From Forficula auricularia (lineage: Eukaryota; Arthropoda; Insecta; Dermaptera; Forficulidae): a stretch of 64,000 nt of DNA. This document shows, piece after piece, positions 21,520-32,300 of the stretch. The translations under genes were made by a program, and so were the position numbers. The stretch lies in the NCBI GenBank assembly GCA_024734495.1, contig JALMQS010000085.1, positions 21,643,077 to 21,707,076 of the forward strand. The letters are read 5' to 3'. How positions within the stretch are numbered: the first letter of the stretch is position 1; each line of letters starts with the position of its first letter. The notes beneath the pieces were generated by a model that was not told the origin of the DNA, did not search any database, and saw only the letters and a program-made list of their open reading frames with translations.

Positions 21520-21686
21520 TTCACTTATTAGAGCTTTTTTGTAGAGCGAAAATGCCATGGTTTCGCTCAATTTTTTTAATCGAAATAGTTTCAGCCATTT
21601 TTTAGATATTTTGAAAAAAAAGAAGGAAAAAAACCACTTTTTTCATGCACGATTACAATACTTGACCATACCCTGTATGGTAAAGT
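21520..21686 (-). mobile_element. Family A element (HINE-like), 5' fragment
   Basis: Minus orientation: ACTTTACCATACAGGGTATGG at 21686, AAGTATTGTAATCGTGCATG, then AAACCATGGCATTTTCG. It stops near 21520, just beyond the GTGAATAATT block. Confidence 0.65.
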
Positions 21687-21699
21687 AAAACATGGAGAA

Positions 21700-22261
21700 A
21701 AAGTGAAAACTTTTTTAAAATTCAGAAACTATACTTATCTCAAAATGTGGTGATTTGGAGTTATTGTGTTTCTTTCTTTCTTGTGTTTTTTTCATCATAG
21801 ACTCCACGGAGAAACACTTGATGAAAGTCATGATTTAAAAAATAAAATAATAAATAATTAACTAAAATAAATAAATAAAACAAATATATGTTAGCCTCTA
21901 GAAAATTGGAACTTGGGGCCGAGTTTTACTTTATTAATAAATACTTATGTTTTGTTAAGGGAGAATGGTGTAGGGTTCTTTTTTTTGTTAATGGGGTTGG
22001 TCAATGTGCCGGATTGGACAGCGGAAAAAATCGTCACCCTAGCTATCATGGGTATCGGTATATTATACACAAAGACAGATAAAGAAAAAATTATGCTTGT
22101 AAATGATTTTTTTTCCGATTCAAAGAATTTTGAAATTTAAAAATATTAGAGCGAATTCAATACTTCTATATTCCGAGCAGACTGAGTATAATATTGAAAT
22201 ATATAAGCTCATATACAATGGTCTATTGGTCTATTAAAAATTTTGATTTGTGTATATACTT
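21700..22261. other. Intergenic with a MITE end
   Basis: At about 22017-22055 a TTGGACAGCGGAAAAAATCG plus TCACCCTAG end resembles the right terminus of the TIR element at 44863-45519. Otherwise AT-rich with no gene. Confidence 0.4.
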
Positions 22262-22425
22262 AAGTATCAGTGGCGTGTGGTCCATAGATGCTGTGGATGC
22301 TGCGAATCCCTAAAATTTCAAACATTTAGAGAATTTTTATAAATATATAAGTTCGACTTCAAAATTTAAAGATTCTCTGGAAATTTTCAAATTATTATCC
22401 GTTATTTTAAATATTTCTATAAAAA
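22262..22425. repeat. Dispersed repeat, inverted partner of 4800-4945
   Basis: Starts CAGTGGCGTGTGGTCCATAG and shares GAATCCCTAAAATTTCAAAC-type sequence with the complement of 4800-4945. The hAT-like terminus is suggestive; the far end is decayed. Confidence 0.45.
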
Positions 22426-22664
22426 AAATTTGAATGAAATTCTCTTAAAAAATCCGACAATTCGAAGGTTCGTACCTCCTTCTTCAGGATTTAAAAGGGC
22501 CAACAAAAGAACCTCGGTGAATATTAATATTATTTTTAATTGCAATTACATTCAAAACTTTGTGCCCAATGATACATCTTGATAATGGCCATAGCGGATC
22601 AAAACGTTGGTAAAAATATAAATTAAGATTTTGTACTAGATGAAGGAGGAGGTATCAACATGCA

Positions 22665-23395
22665 ACTAGTTAAAAATATAAAAACAATTCAGTTTTAAAA
22701 ATATAAATATTGGTGTGTTTAAAAAAAATTCTTAAGACACTTTTTGTTTAAGAATTTAATAATTATTTAATTTTAAATACTTTACTGAAATTGGTTCATA
22801 CAATTTTGACGCCTTAAGCGAAAAACAGACTAAAATGAATTCGATAAATTGGGTTTCAGATGATCTTATTACTCCCAAATTGTAATTTCCTTATTAACAT
22901 TTAGTTTTATGTAGAATTCTATCTATCAGATTTAAGAAAAATAAATATAAAATTGAAAATCTTATAAGTAGGTTACACTGAAAGGCAGTCCATCAATTAT
23001 TTCTTATTTCCGACGTTTCGGAGACTTTTTTCTCTCCGTCTTCAGGGTATTGAATAGTTATTGAATACTTATTTCGCTTACCAGTCCGTCTTTCTAAGAA
23101 AATAAATAAAATTGAAAATCTTATTTATTTACAATATTTTTTCTAATCTAATTGATTCAATCCACGCCGTCTTGCTTAAATAATAAAAGCAATCAATAGC
23201 TCTCGGCAATTATCGCCAATTAACTTGAGCCACGATTTGATTGGTGACCAACTATAAGTACATAAATTCTGATAAAAATTTTATTAAATTAATTATTTTG
23301 TTCTATAATTAAAATATTGGTTTTTAGGAATTGGTCAGAAAATTTCTAAAATATAAGACGTTTATTGAACTTTTGAGGCTTTCACATGCTTTAAA
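22665..23395. repeat. Dispersed ~0.7 kb repeat, copy 2
   Basis: Matches 7858-8527 almost base for base but retains a segment (GGTTCATACAATTTTGACGC) missing from copy 1. Carries a hammerhead core at 23012-23045. Confidence 0.65.
23012..23045 (-). ncRNA. Hammerhead ribozyme core (candidate, no stem III loop)
   Basis: Minus strand: CUGAAGA, one extra base, GGAGA/UCUCC stem II, then GAAACGUC. Same design as 8148-8180, with one additional U in the stem II loop. Confidence 0.5.
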
Positions 23396-23629
23396 AAACT
23401 CGACTAATAATATTATTCTAATAAATAATAAATAATCCAAGCCTTGCATTCAGACGTTCAATTATCAACTTTCAAATTATTATAATCATTACCAACAGTT
23501 GATGTTTTTTTATATTCTTCATCATATTTATTATCTCTCTCCGATTCCTATAATAATTTTATCAAATTTTCATTATATGAAATATTTATTGGGCTTCAAT
23601 ACTGGAAAGTGATTGAAAGATTAAAAAAA

Positions 23630-24620
23630 AAATCTTATTAAACTCTCTGTTCAAAATTGCCACAATTTTTCACAATGGTCAAATCAGTCATTTTATTAAA
23701 GCACTCAGACCCCTATAGTCGGCATCTGCAACTACCCTCCCCACCAACATTTTTTCTCTCGAGACCCCGGCGACCATGCCAAACCATTCTTATACTATCA
23801 ACCACCAAAGGGTAAACATCACTTAGATTTACTCTGTGTGCTATTCGCTAGACTTTCGTGAGCCTGAAGGTAAGAATGTTCTTTCTGATAGCTAAAATTC
23901 ATATCCTATACGTGTTCATATCTTTAATTATTTTCTCTCTTTTATCCTGAAGGTTACCTCAATGTATAGGTTTTTCCGTCCACTCGATTGACGAATCACA
24001 AAACCTATACAAACCCATGCCCAGAAACCACTCAAGGTTTTCTTTAATAGCGCTAAACCGCGCTTAGCAATATATGTTTTTTGGTACCCGCTCGCTTGGT
24101 AGCCAACAAAACTTATATGCTCCTTTGCCCACTCAGGCGGCAAGAAACACACTAACTTTTCCCCGGAATTGATGCGTCGAGCATAGACGCTTAACACAAG
24201 CACAATCAGTGCATTTTTTTTGCAAGGGAACAATTGGAACGGCGAGCCAGCCTCTAATAACCTACACTATTCCCAAATACAATACCTCTTCTTAATCAAT
24301 CCACCTAACTCCACTTCTATCAAAACCTTCCCTTTATTAATTACTGAATAAGTTTTATATCAACGTTAAATTGTTTTATCTTTTATTTCATACGCATTTG
24401 CAGAGAACTACCTTGTCTCCCCTCCACTTTTTCTTTACAGGATATCATATATGCATAACATTAATTAATTAGATAATCAAACCAGCAGCCCCTATCGAAA
24501 CATTTCTATTTTTTTATAAAGTAACTAACAGCTTCCTTGAGGTCTTACAAACCGTCATAACAAAAAGGAGCGATACTTTCAATCACTCTCCTTTGAAGAC
24601 ATTTTCGTTTTCCCGAACAA
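23630..24620. repeat. Dispersed ~1 kb repeat, inverted partner of 59400-60280
   Basis: Shared blocks include AAAAAGGAGCGATACTTTCA (24560), CCTATCGAAACATTTCT (24492) and GCGCTTAGCAATATATG (24060). The open frame on the minus strand at 23928-24233 lies inside and is not conserved in the partner, so it is not called a gene. Element type unknown. Confidence 0.6.
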
Positions 24621-26298
24621 ACTGGAAGTACATATACTATATATATACAGTTTGAAATTTTCAAATAGGAATATGTATCAAGTAGGATAGATCTCTTATA
24701 AAGAAACGACTTTGATTAGTAATTTGAATGGACAGCGTTTTTTAGTATCTAATAAAAATAAATTTTTTAGGATTTTCAATGGAATAATGTTATAATTAAT
24801 ATTTATATAGCTGTTTTGTTATTATTATTTAATTAAAATATTTTCTTTTTGAATCTTTAATAATTTGAAAGTTTTTTTCGGTTTAGACTAATGAAAGCAA
24901 CCCTTCCCAAATTTATACTATAGTTTTTCTAAATTATCTTTTACTCTGTACCTAAGCCGCTTGTGCAGCCCGAAGTAATGAGTTACATCGATTTGACATT
25001 CTAAATAAAAGAACATTTTTTTTAGCCATTTTTCACACACATTTCAGTAAGAAAATAAAAGAGTATGACTCACCTATATATAAAATTCGAACCGAAGTGA
25101 AACTGTGGATTTGATATTCTTGTATAACTTAATACGACTTAAACTATTTCGATAACAAAAGTGAGCCAAATCAAGAAAAACTTCTTGTGTCAAAATTATT
25201 TTAATTCCGAAACAAAGAACTAATTTAATCTTTTACTGCATATCTTTGCACATTTCAACGTATTCACCATGTTACTTGCATATTTCAGCATTTTTAACTG
25301 CATATTTTATGGAATATTTTGGCAGTTTTTACTGTAAAAAAATACGGTCTCTACTAATAACGAAAGCGCTTAGAAACTTCATTCTGGTGTCCCAATGTTT
25401 GTATTTCGAAAATAACTGATCAGATTCAGGACTTTCTAACTTCAGAAACCGCTGATCAAAAATTCAGGAAAAAATTCAATTATCATTTGAACGGTTGCAA
25501 TTAATTAATGAGGTGAAATTTGGCACACGTGAATGTATAAACTTCTGCACTAAGTTTCATATTCGTAGTTAAAATCATTCGCTGACAAAAGTTGCAAAAT
25601 CACCAAAGTCTTCACATTTTATTCCAATTCGAGATAAAATATTAGATGGAAAAAGCTAGTCCAAACAAATTCATTTCAGATAATCAACAAAATTAATTGA
25701 AAATCAAAGCTTTTATACTATTAGAATAATAATAAATAATTTAATTAGAATTTAAAATAATATTATAATTATATACAATGTTGTCCATTGCTTATTTTAA
25801 CATGACAGATTGATTATAGCTTATACTAAAATATGAAAATTTCCCTGGTTCTAATTTGACTATCCATTTCCATCTGGGGGCATGGCAGTGTGTGAGCTGA
25901 CTGCCCGGAAAGCATGTTAGTTCTCAGATTTAATAGAATCATCAAAGCTTTTCTTTATTGTTAAAACAATTTTATTCACCATTTTGTTAAATTGGGAAGA
26001 TCAGTTGTTTTCTATTCGTTAATTTTGATACTATTTTTATTTCACGACTTCTTCAATTCATATTGTATCAATAAAATTATCAAACTAATTCTTTAAACAT
26101 TCTTTAAATAGTAAAAAATATTAAGCCACAATAAAAATTTCCTATAGAGACATAATCCATTATAAAAAAGTGAAAGAACCAATAGCAGCCAACTATACAA
26201 GGGGCCAATCAAAGATCGTCAGATCAAAAATGGCTGATCTTCCACCAATGGCGAATGATTATTTTACATTCTCAAAACCTATACATTATACTGTTTTT
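24621..26298. other. Intergenic, nothing but a SINE-like fragment
   Basis: AT-rich and unassigned apart from the tRNA-like piece at 25876-25928. Confidence 0.45.
25876..25928 (+). mobile_element. tRNA-derived SINE fragment (A-box half)
   Basis: GGGGGCATGGCAGTGTGTGA followed by GCTGACTGCCCGGAAAGC, matching the head of 18381-18447 but broken before the B box. Confidence 0.45.
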
Positions 26299-27004
26299 AC
26301 TTTACCATACAGGGTATGGTCAAGTATTGTAATCGTGCATGAAAAAGTGGGTTTTTTCCTTCTTTTTTTCAAAATATCTCAAAAACGGCTTAAACTATTT
26401 TGATTAAAAAAATTGAGCAAAACCATGGCATTTCGCTCTACAAAAAAGCTCTTATAAGTGAACATCGAAAAAATTATATTTTTTGAGATAATAATTGTTT
26501 TGTCAAATTGTCTGTTAGTCTGTCCGTCTGGCTGTCCGTTAGTCTATGCGTTATCAAATTTTTGTGGACGAGCTAGCTCAAAAACTAGTGTGAATATCGA
26601 AACCAAATTTCACACGTAGTTTTGCTCCATTGACATTAAGAGCTGATTAGATTTTGGTGCATATCGACCCAAAATTAAGGGGGGTGGAGGGGGGGTTAAA
26701 AATTAAAAATATAGGCTCTTGTATCAAACTCAACCAAATTTTGTATACATAATTAGTGGGACCCGAGAAGTCTAAAAATGCAAAAACTAACCGCCCAAAG
26801 GGGGGGGGGGGTGGTGTAGGTTCAAAAAATGAAAATCTTGGCCATTACCAAACTCAACCAAATTTTGTATACATAATCAGTGGAGCCCCAGAAGTCTAAA
26901 AATGCAAAAACTAACCCCCCCCCTACATGATAATAAATAATTTAAGGGGCCAGGTTGTATGGTAAAGTCAAGTGGATGGCCACATCAGAACACGTCAGCT
27001 TATT
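26299..27004 (+). mobile_element. Family A rolling-circle-type element (HINE-like), full length
   Basis: 5' end ACTTTACCATACAGGGTATGG after TTTTT, then AAGTATTGTAATCGTGCATG. The body includes AGCTAGCTCAAAAACTAG and a repeated CAAACTCAACCAAATTTTG module next to poly-G tracts. The 3' end has TGTATGGTAAAGT, the hairpin GTGG-ATGG-CCAC (26972-26983), CATCAGAACACGTCAGC and TTATTTT. About 705 bp, non-coding. Such subterminal repeats plus a 3' hairpin are typical of Helentron-derived HINE/DINE elements. Confidence 0.75.
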
Positions 27005-27204
27005 TTATACAGTGGGGGTGATTAATGGGGGAGAGGGGCGTAATTGCCCGCCACTTTTGGGAACAACTTTCACACTTGGAATTATTTAAAAAAAATATTA
27101 ATACAAATCTAGATGTCTTATAAGTCTTATAACTTAATTATCTTTCCTTTATCACGTTGATGAGTGCTGTCTGTTTAGCCACGTCCAGTCAATGATGAAA
27201 AAGA

Positions 27205-27700
27205 GAAGGATTTGCCTCTCAAAGCACTAAATAATGACACACGATTTAGCAGCAGATTTGAAAGCTTGCGAGCCGTTCAAGAGCACCTAGTAGATATTCT
27301 GCATACTTTGCAAAATACATAATAACTGGTGGTGAAGCTCACGGTTTGATAGTATGTATTACTAAGTTTGTGTTTGTTTTTGGATTAAATGGAATGAAAA
27401 AACTGTTTGAAAAGACAAACATTCTTTCAAAATACATAAAAAACCATGATGTATCAGTTCATGAAGTAGTTTAGGTTACTAATAAAATAATACAGTTTGT
27501 AACTGATTTGAGAAATGAACATGAATTCTGAAGCATTTATCTTTTGTGAAAGTCACTGTTTCGTGGGACCAACTGTTCAAAGCAAGCGAAAAATTCCACA
27601 GAAACTAGGGGGAGATGTTCACCTCGATTATGACTGTTACGTCAATTATGTCAATTACCCGTTTGGATATAGAAAATTTGTTTTGTTATTATTAGCAAGC
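27205..27700 (+). pseudogene. hAT-like transposase relic
   Basis: Conceptual translation around 27220-27300 reads NDTRFSSRFESLRAVQEHL, like the TRW-S-R...A conserved segment of hAT transposases and their ZMYM1-like derivatives. Further on comes KKLFEKTNILSKYIKNHDV, matching the FRxxNxLSKxLQ region. Stops interrupt all frames, and no N- or C-terminal dimerisation domain was found. It starts soon after a family A element and ends before a large palindrome. Family-level assignment is moderate. Confidence 0.5.
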
Positions 27701-27740
27701 TAATAGCCACATAAACGATCAACAATAAATTATATATATA

Positions 27741-28680
27741 GATTAGGGTCCATTATTTTTTTTCAAGTGACACGGAAAAATGGGTTGCTAGACACCTTAA
27801 AAAAATCTTTCTAAATATGAGCTCTTAATTTTAATAAGAAGATCCTCCGCATCGCAGTTTTTTATTTTTTTCTCAGTCCAATAGAAAAAAATTCATACCT
27901 CATCATTAATTGATTGTACAGAAAAATGATCTTGAAGAATTTCGTAGAAAATTTAATGCTCTACAAAAAAGGTATCTCATATTTTTTCCGTAAACCTCAC
28001 CATTTGAAAGATATTGAAGATTTAAGTTTGATTATTTTAAGACAAATTTCATTTTGTTTATGAATTTCATAACTCGACAATAAATAGCTATTGTAAAATT
28101 CGCAATACAAATTTTTATAGGAAATTAACTGCTCTATAAAAGGGTGTCTTATGTTTTGGCGATTAAATTAAGCGTTCAAAAGATATTCATCATCAAACTT
28201 CAGTACACATGAAAGTTTGATGATGAATATCTTTTGAACGCTTAATTTAATCGCCAAAACATAAGACACCCTTTTTATAGAGCAGTTAATTTCCTATAAA
28301 AATTTGTATTGCGAATTTTATAATAGCCATTTATTGTTGAGTTATGAAATTCATAAACAAAAATGAAATTTGTCTTAAAATAATCAAACTTAAATCTTCA
28401 ATATCTTTCAAATGGTGAGGTTTACGGAAAAAATATAAGATACCTTTTTTGTAGAGCATTAAATTTTCTAAGAAATTCTTTGAGAACATTTTTCTGTACA
28501 ATCAATTAATGAATTTTTTTCTATTGGACTGAGAAAAAAATAAAAAACTGCGATGCGGAGGATCTTCTTATTAAAATTAAGAGCTCATATTTAGAAAGAA
28601 TTTTTTTAAGGTGTCTAGCAACCCATTTTTCCGTGTCACTTGTAAAAAAAAATAATGGATTTTTTTGACCCACCCTAATA
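27741..28680. repeat. 0.94 kb near-perfect palindrome (hairpin element)
   Basis: The left arm 27741-28202 is repeated as its complement in 28211-28680, centred at about 28206 (CATCATCAAACTT/AAGTTTGATGATG). Only small gaps and substitutions separate the arms. Outer ends are GATTAGGGTCC and GACCCACCCTAATA, flanked by TATATATA. No coding content. It could be a long-TIR MITE or an inverted duplication. It ends about 590 bp upstream of the troponin C TATA box. Confidence 0.8.
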
Positions 28681-28689
28681 TAGATATAT

Positions 28690-28805
28690 ATATACACATT
28701 TATATTTGGTATATATATGTTTATTTGCATAAAGCAGAGGACAACCTCATTGATTTCTCTTTAGGATTCAACAACTCTGCTACTTCTAGGCAAAACAATA
28801 TTTTC
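28690..28805. mobile_element. Penelope-like terminal repeat fragment
   Basis: Matches the right arm of 53216-53490: TGTTTATTTGCATAAAGCAG, ACAACCTCATTGATTTCTC and CAACAACTCTGCTACTTCT. The ribozyme part is absent. Confidence 0.5.
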
Positions 28806-28827
28806 ATTTGAATCTAATATTGCGGCC

Positions 28828-28892
28828 CACCTGTCGAGTGTACCGAGTTGAGCGCATTTGTCACTTCATAAGTGTAGCTATACTATATATAA
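28828..28892 (+). promoter_or_regulatory. Candidate muscle cis-elements upstream of troponin C
   Basis: A CACCTG E-box at 28828-28833 and CTATATATAA at 28883-28892, which fits the MEF2 consensus YTAWWWWTAR. Insect troponin C genes are known MEF2 targets. The sites lie 380-440 bp upstream of the TATA box in the only non-repetitive stretch there. In such AT-rich DNA a MEF2 match is weak evidence. Confidence 0.35.
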
Positions 28893-29269
28893 CCAGTTTG
28901 ATACATTCTTGAGAATCTGTCACTGATTTATAAATATTCGTATGGCTAATTGGTTAGGTAATATCCATCTTTTAAAGACAAAGACGAATCGAGAGGAGGG
29001 AGGAGAATTTCCAGTTTATTCATAATCAAGCCAGGAACTGAAATTTACATGCATTCAATGACAATTTCTATTAATATATACAGGGCGCTATTTTCGCCAC
29101 CGACATAGCGAACTCTGAAATGGTTTTTCTTGGAAGATACCAGACCAGAACACATAGTCGATGTTGATTCCAAAAAAATAATAACCGCTGTAAATTTGTA
29201 AAGCATTGCAGTCCGTTTGGTAAGTGCGCAGCCGCGGGGGCGGAGCCCCCCTCGATGAGACGCAGGTGG

Positions 29270-29280
29270 TATATATATAG
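29270..29280 (+). promoter_or_regulatory. TATA box of troponin C
   Basis: TATATATATAG at the end of a GC-rich tract (GCCGCGGGGGCGGAGCCCCC). Transcription would start near 29300, giving a 5' UTR of about 95 nt before the ATG at 29395. Confidence 0.6.
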
Positions 29281-29394
29281 AGGGATGGAGATGGAGATCG
29301 CTGCTTCTTGGGGGACATCGAACGTCAAGAGTCAGTGCTACCCTTAGCCGTTCCCGTCCGACCCCTCTGTTCCCTTCAACATCAACGATTCAAC

Positions 29395-29397
29395 ATG
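29395..29397 (+). CDS. TpnC: Troponin C coding exon 1 (start codon only)
   Basis: The ATG sits in CAACATGGTAAGT: the donor GTAAGT follows the start codon directly. The preceding ~95 nt are 5' UTR. Confidence 0.93.
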
Positions 29398-32300
29398 GTA
29401 AGTTCACACGTAACCATTTCATTAACTCAAATTTCCAATTTTTATTTCATTAATAACATTATATTTATCAAACTTTGGATAAAACTTCCAAACAAAAACA
29501 AAAAAATCAAAAACTTCTGCTTTCCAAATTCGTGTAAGAATAATCTAAGGCTAGGAGAAGAAATCAAATTATTTGATATAAATAATAAAGAGAAATTGGA
29601 AAAATGTGTAAACTTTTTCAACACTGTACGTTGTCCGTAAGTTTTATTTAGTAATTGTAATTTTTTGAAAGGGAACGGTTTGGGCTAGAATATTGAAAAA
29701 GAGATGCAGTTTATTAAAAAAAATTAAATTTAGAATTTAGGCTCTTTAGCTACAACCGTTCGATAGCTCGATACCCTGAATCGATTTTCTCCTGATTTCC
29801 TGCATTTTTAAATCAAACGTTCTGAACCTAAAAAGCCCAAGATCTAATCAGTTCTTTGGAAATAAAAACATTTTGGCACCAGAACGAACTTTCATTTTAA
29901 TATTATTAATAAATAATAATTATTACAATGTGTTGTTTTTTATGATAAATAATTAATAAACGCTGGATCCTACGGGTGGGTATTCCTTCCCACAAAAGGC
30001 TTTTATAATTAAAAATGTTTTTAATTAGCTAAGTAAAAAAGAATCACCTTTGCTTGACGTATATATATATAGAATATTTTCCGTTAAACTTTATTCTAAT
30101 ACAAAGTTAGAAATTCAATAGTGGATTTTTAGTTAATCATCAATAACTATCCCCATGAAGTAATTCAAAATGTAAGTAAAAAAATACCATTGAATAATCG
30201 TGTTAAATATTTTTATTACAAAGATCAAATTGAAAGGAGAGCCTTCGAAACTATAGAGTCAAAGTCAAAGTGATGGCCAGTCTGGGTCCTGACTCTTTGA
30301 GAGCTTGTATCTCAGAGATGAAAAAAGTTAATTTCATTTTGTAACTTCTAGGTCGAAGGAATCATTACCCTTAATAGTTCAAAATCGAATTTAGGACATA
30401 AAACCGGAAATTGTGATCCCCAGAGGCCAAAAAGCGGCCAAAAATCCATTGGTCAGTGCGTACGTATGTACGTATGTAACTCCCCTGCGTTTCGCAACCA
30501 TAAGTCTCAGAAATACGAAATTCGAAACTTAAGCTCGATATAGGCTAGAAGGAGCATAGCAAGCTTTTGTTGAAATCGGAAGTTCGGAAGTGGACATTTA
30601 CATGAAAGATTTTTCGTTTTTTTTGATTTTCTCAAAAACGGCTCTAATGATTTTTTTAAAATTAGTGTATTTATCAAATGTCATGAGTTGATAGTTGTGT
30701 CAAATTTTTAATCCGATTGAAAAGGAAGGGGGTTTAAAGTAGGAGTGAGCGGCGCGACACTCCTAATACACTAATTTAAAAAAAAAAATCGTTAGAGCCG
30801 TTTTTGAGAAAATCACAAAAACGAAATAAAGGAAGGGGGTGTAAATTAGTAGTGTCGAAATGACTTCATATAAATGAAAATGTGAAAGTCGTATGGTGAG
30901 CACACCAGTTGATTTATACTTACATCAGGTAGAAGACATGCTCTTTATTTTTTATTCATTATAAACTTGAACTATATGTTTTCGAATCTTATATATAAAA
31001 ATTATATTTTAATTTCGTTTTTGCATTTAAAATTATTGTTGTGATATGCCTTTTCGACATGTTTCATAGTCAATGCAGAAGCATTAGGCTTGTGTAATTG
31101 CTGAATTTGCAAAACTTGACCTGATTATAATAATAGTTAAGCGAGGAGTCTCGGATGATCGGGAGTAGACATACGGCCCGTCACCCACGCCCTTCCATTG
31201 CAACTATTCCCAATAAACCCATTGTTAGAAATATATCTTACGTCTATTATTTACTCAGAAATCCTTTAACTTTAAAACTTACAATATATATTATAACAAA
31301 TTGGCGCCCTCACACAATATATAATAACATTATCATCATCATAAAGTATACAGTCATGAAAATTTGTAGTTTAAGAATTAAATCTGGCTTTGTGATATAA
31401 CACGAATAATTTTGAAAATCCTCCTCAATCAGCGTAGAAAACAGGAAGATGCTATTAAAGACATATGTATGGAGCATAGCCATGTACGGGTGTGAAACCT
31501 GGACAATTAGAAAAGCGGAGAGAAAGAGATTAGAGGTTTTCGAAATGTGGTGCTACAGAAGAATGATGAATATCAAATGGATGGATAAAATTACAAATCA
31601 AGAAGTTCTTGGAAGAATCGGAGAAAGAAGAACCTTGTGGAAGAGTCTGAAGAAGAGAAGAGGTCAGATGATGGGGCACACACTGAGACATGGGGCACTG
31701 CTTAGGGATATCTTGTTGGGAAAGAAAAGGGGAAGGCCCAAATTAGAATATTTCAACCAAATAATTGGGGATATCGGATGCAAGACATTAAGAGAGGGGG
31801 ACAGAGTCGAGTGGAGACGGGTTGTTGAATCAAACCAGTCTTAGGACTGTATACTCAATGATGATGATGAATTTTGAAGCATCGGACATCCCCTTGAAAG
31901 AGAGGTCATGGTAACTTCATCATTCGGGTTTAACTTAGTCATGACAATTTGTAGTTTAAGAATTATAAAAATATAAATAAAATTAAAAAAAAATAAAAAG
32001 TATACAATCCTAAGACTTGTTTGACTCAACCACCCGATTCCAATTAAAAATATTCTCTTGTATGATTTTCTTGTCATTATAAAAAAAAAATAAAAAAAAA
32101 CGATGCCCTCTAAAGTTACCTATCTCAAAATCAGGAATTAACAGCGATGCATTGCTAAATTAAATTCAGGTATAAACATTGTAATCTTATATTAACTTGT
32201 TTTCTATTTTAAATTCACTAGTTCTTTTAGGTCCTAAGCACTGATACAGTGCATTCATTACTTCATCTGTTGAGTCATTATACATTTATGCGGCGTTTTA

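Noticed and set aside
23928..24233. 101-codon minus-strand frame with protein-like composition
   Set aside because: It lies in a dispersed repeat whose partner (59400-60280) does not keep the frame, and no domain is recognisable.
29071..29328. 85-codon minus-strand frame across the troponin C promoter
   Set aside because: Overlaps the TATA box and 5' UTR of the real gene in antisense; no motif or splice context supports it.
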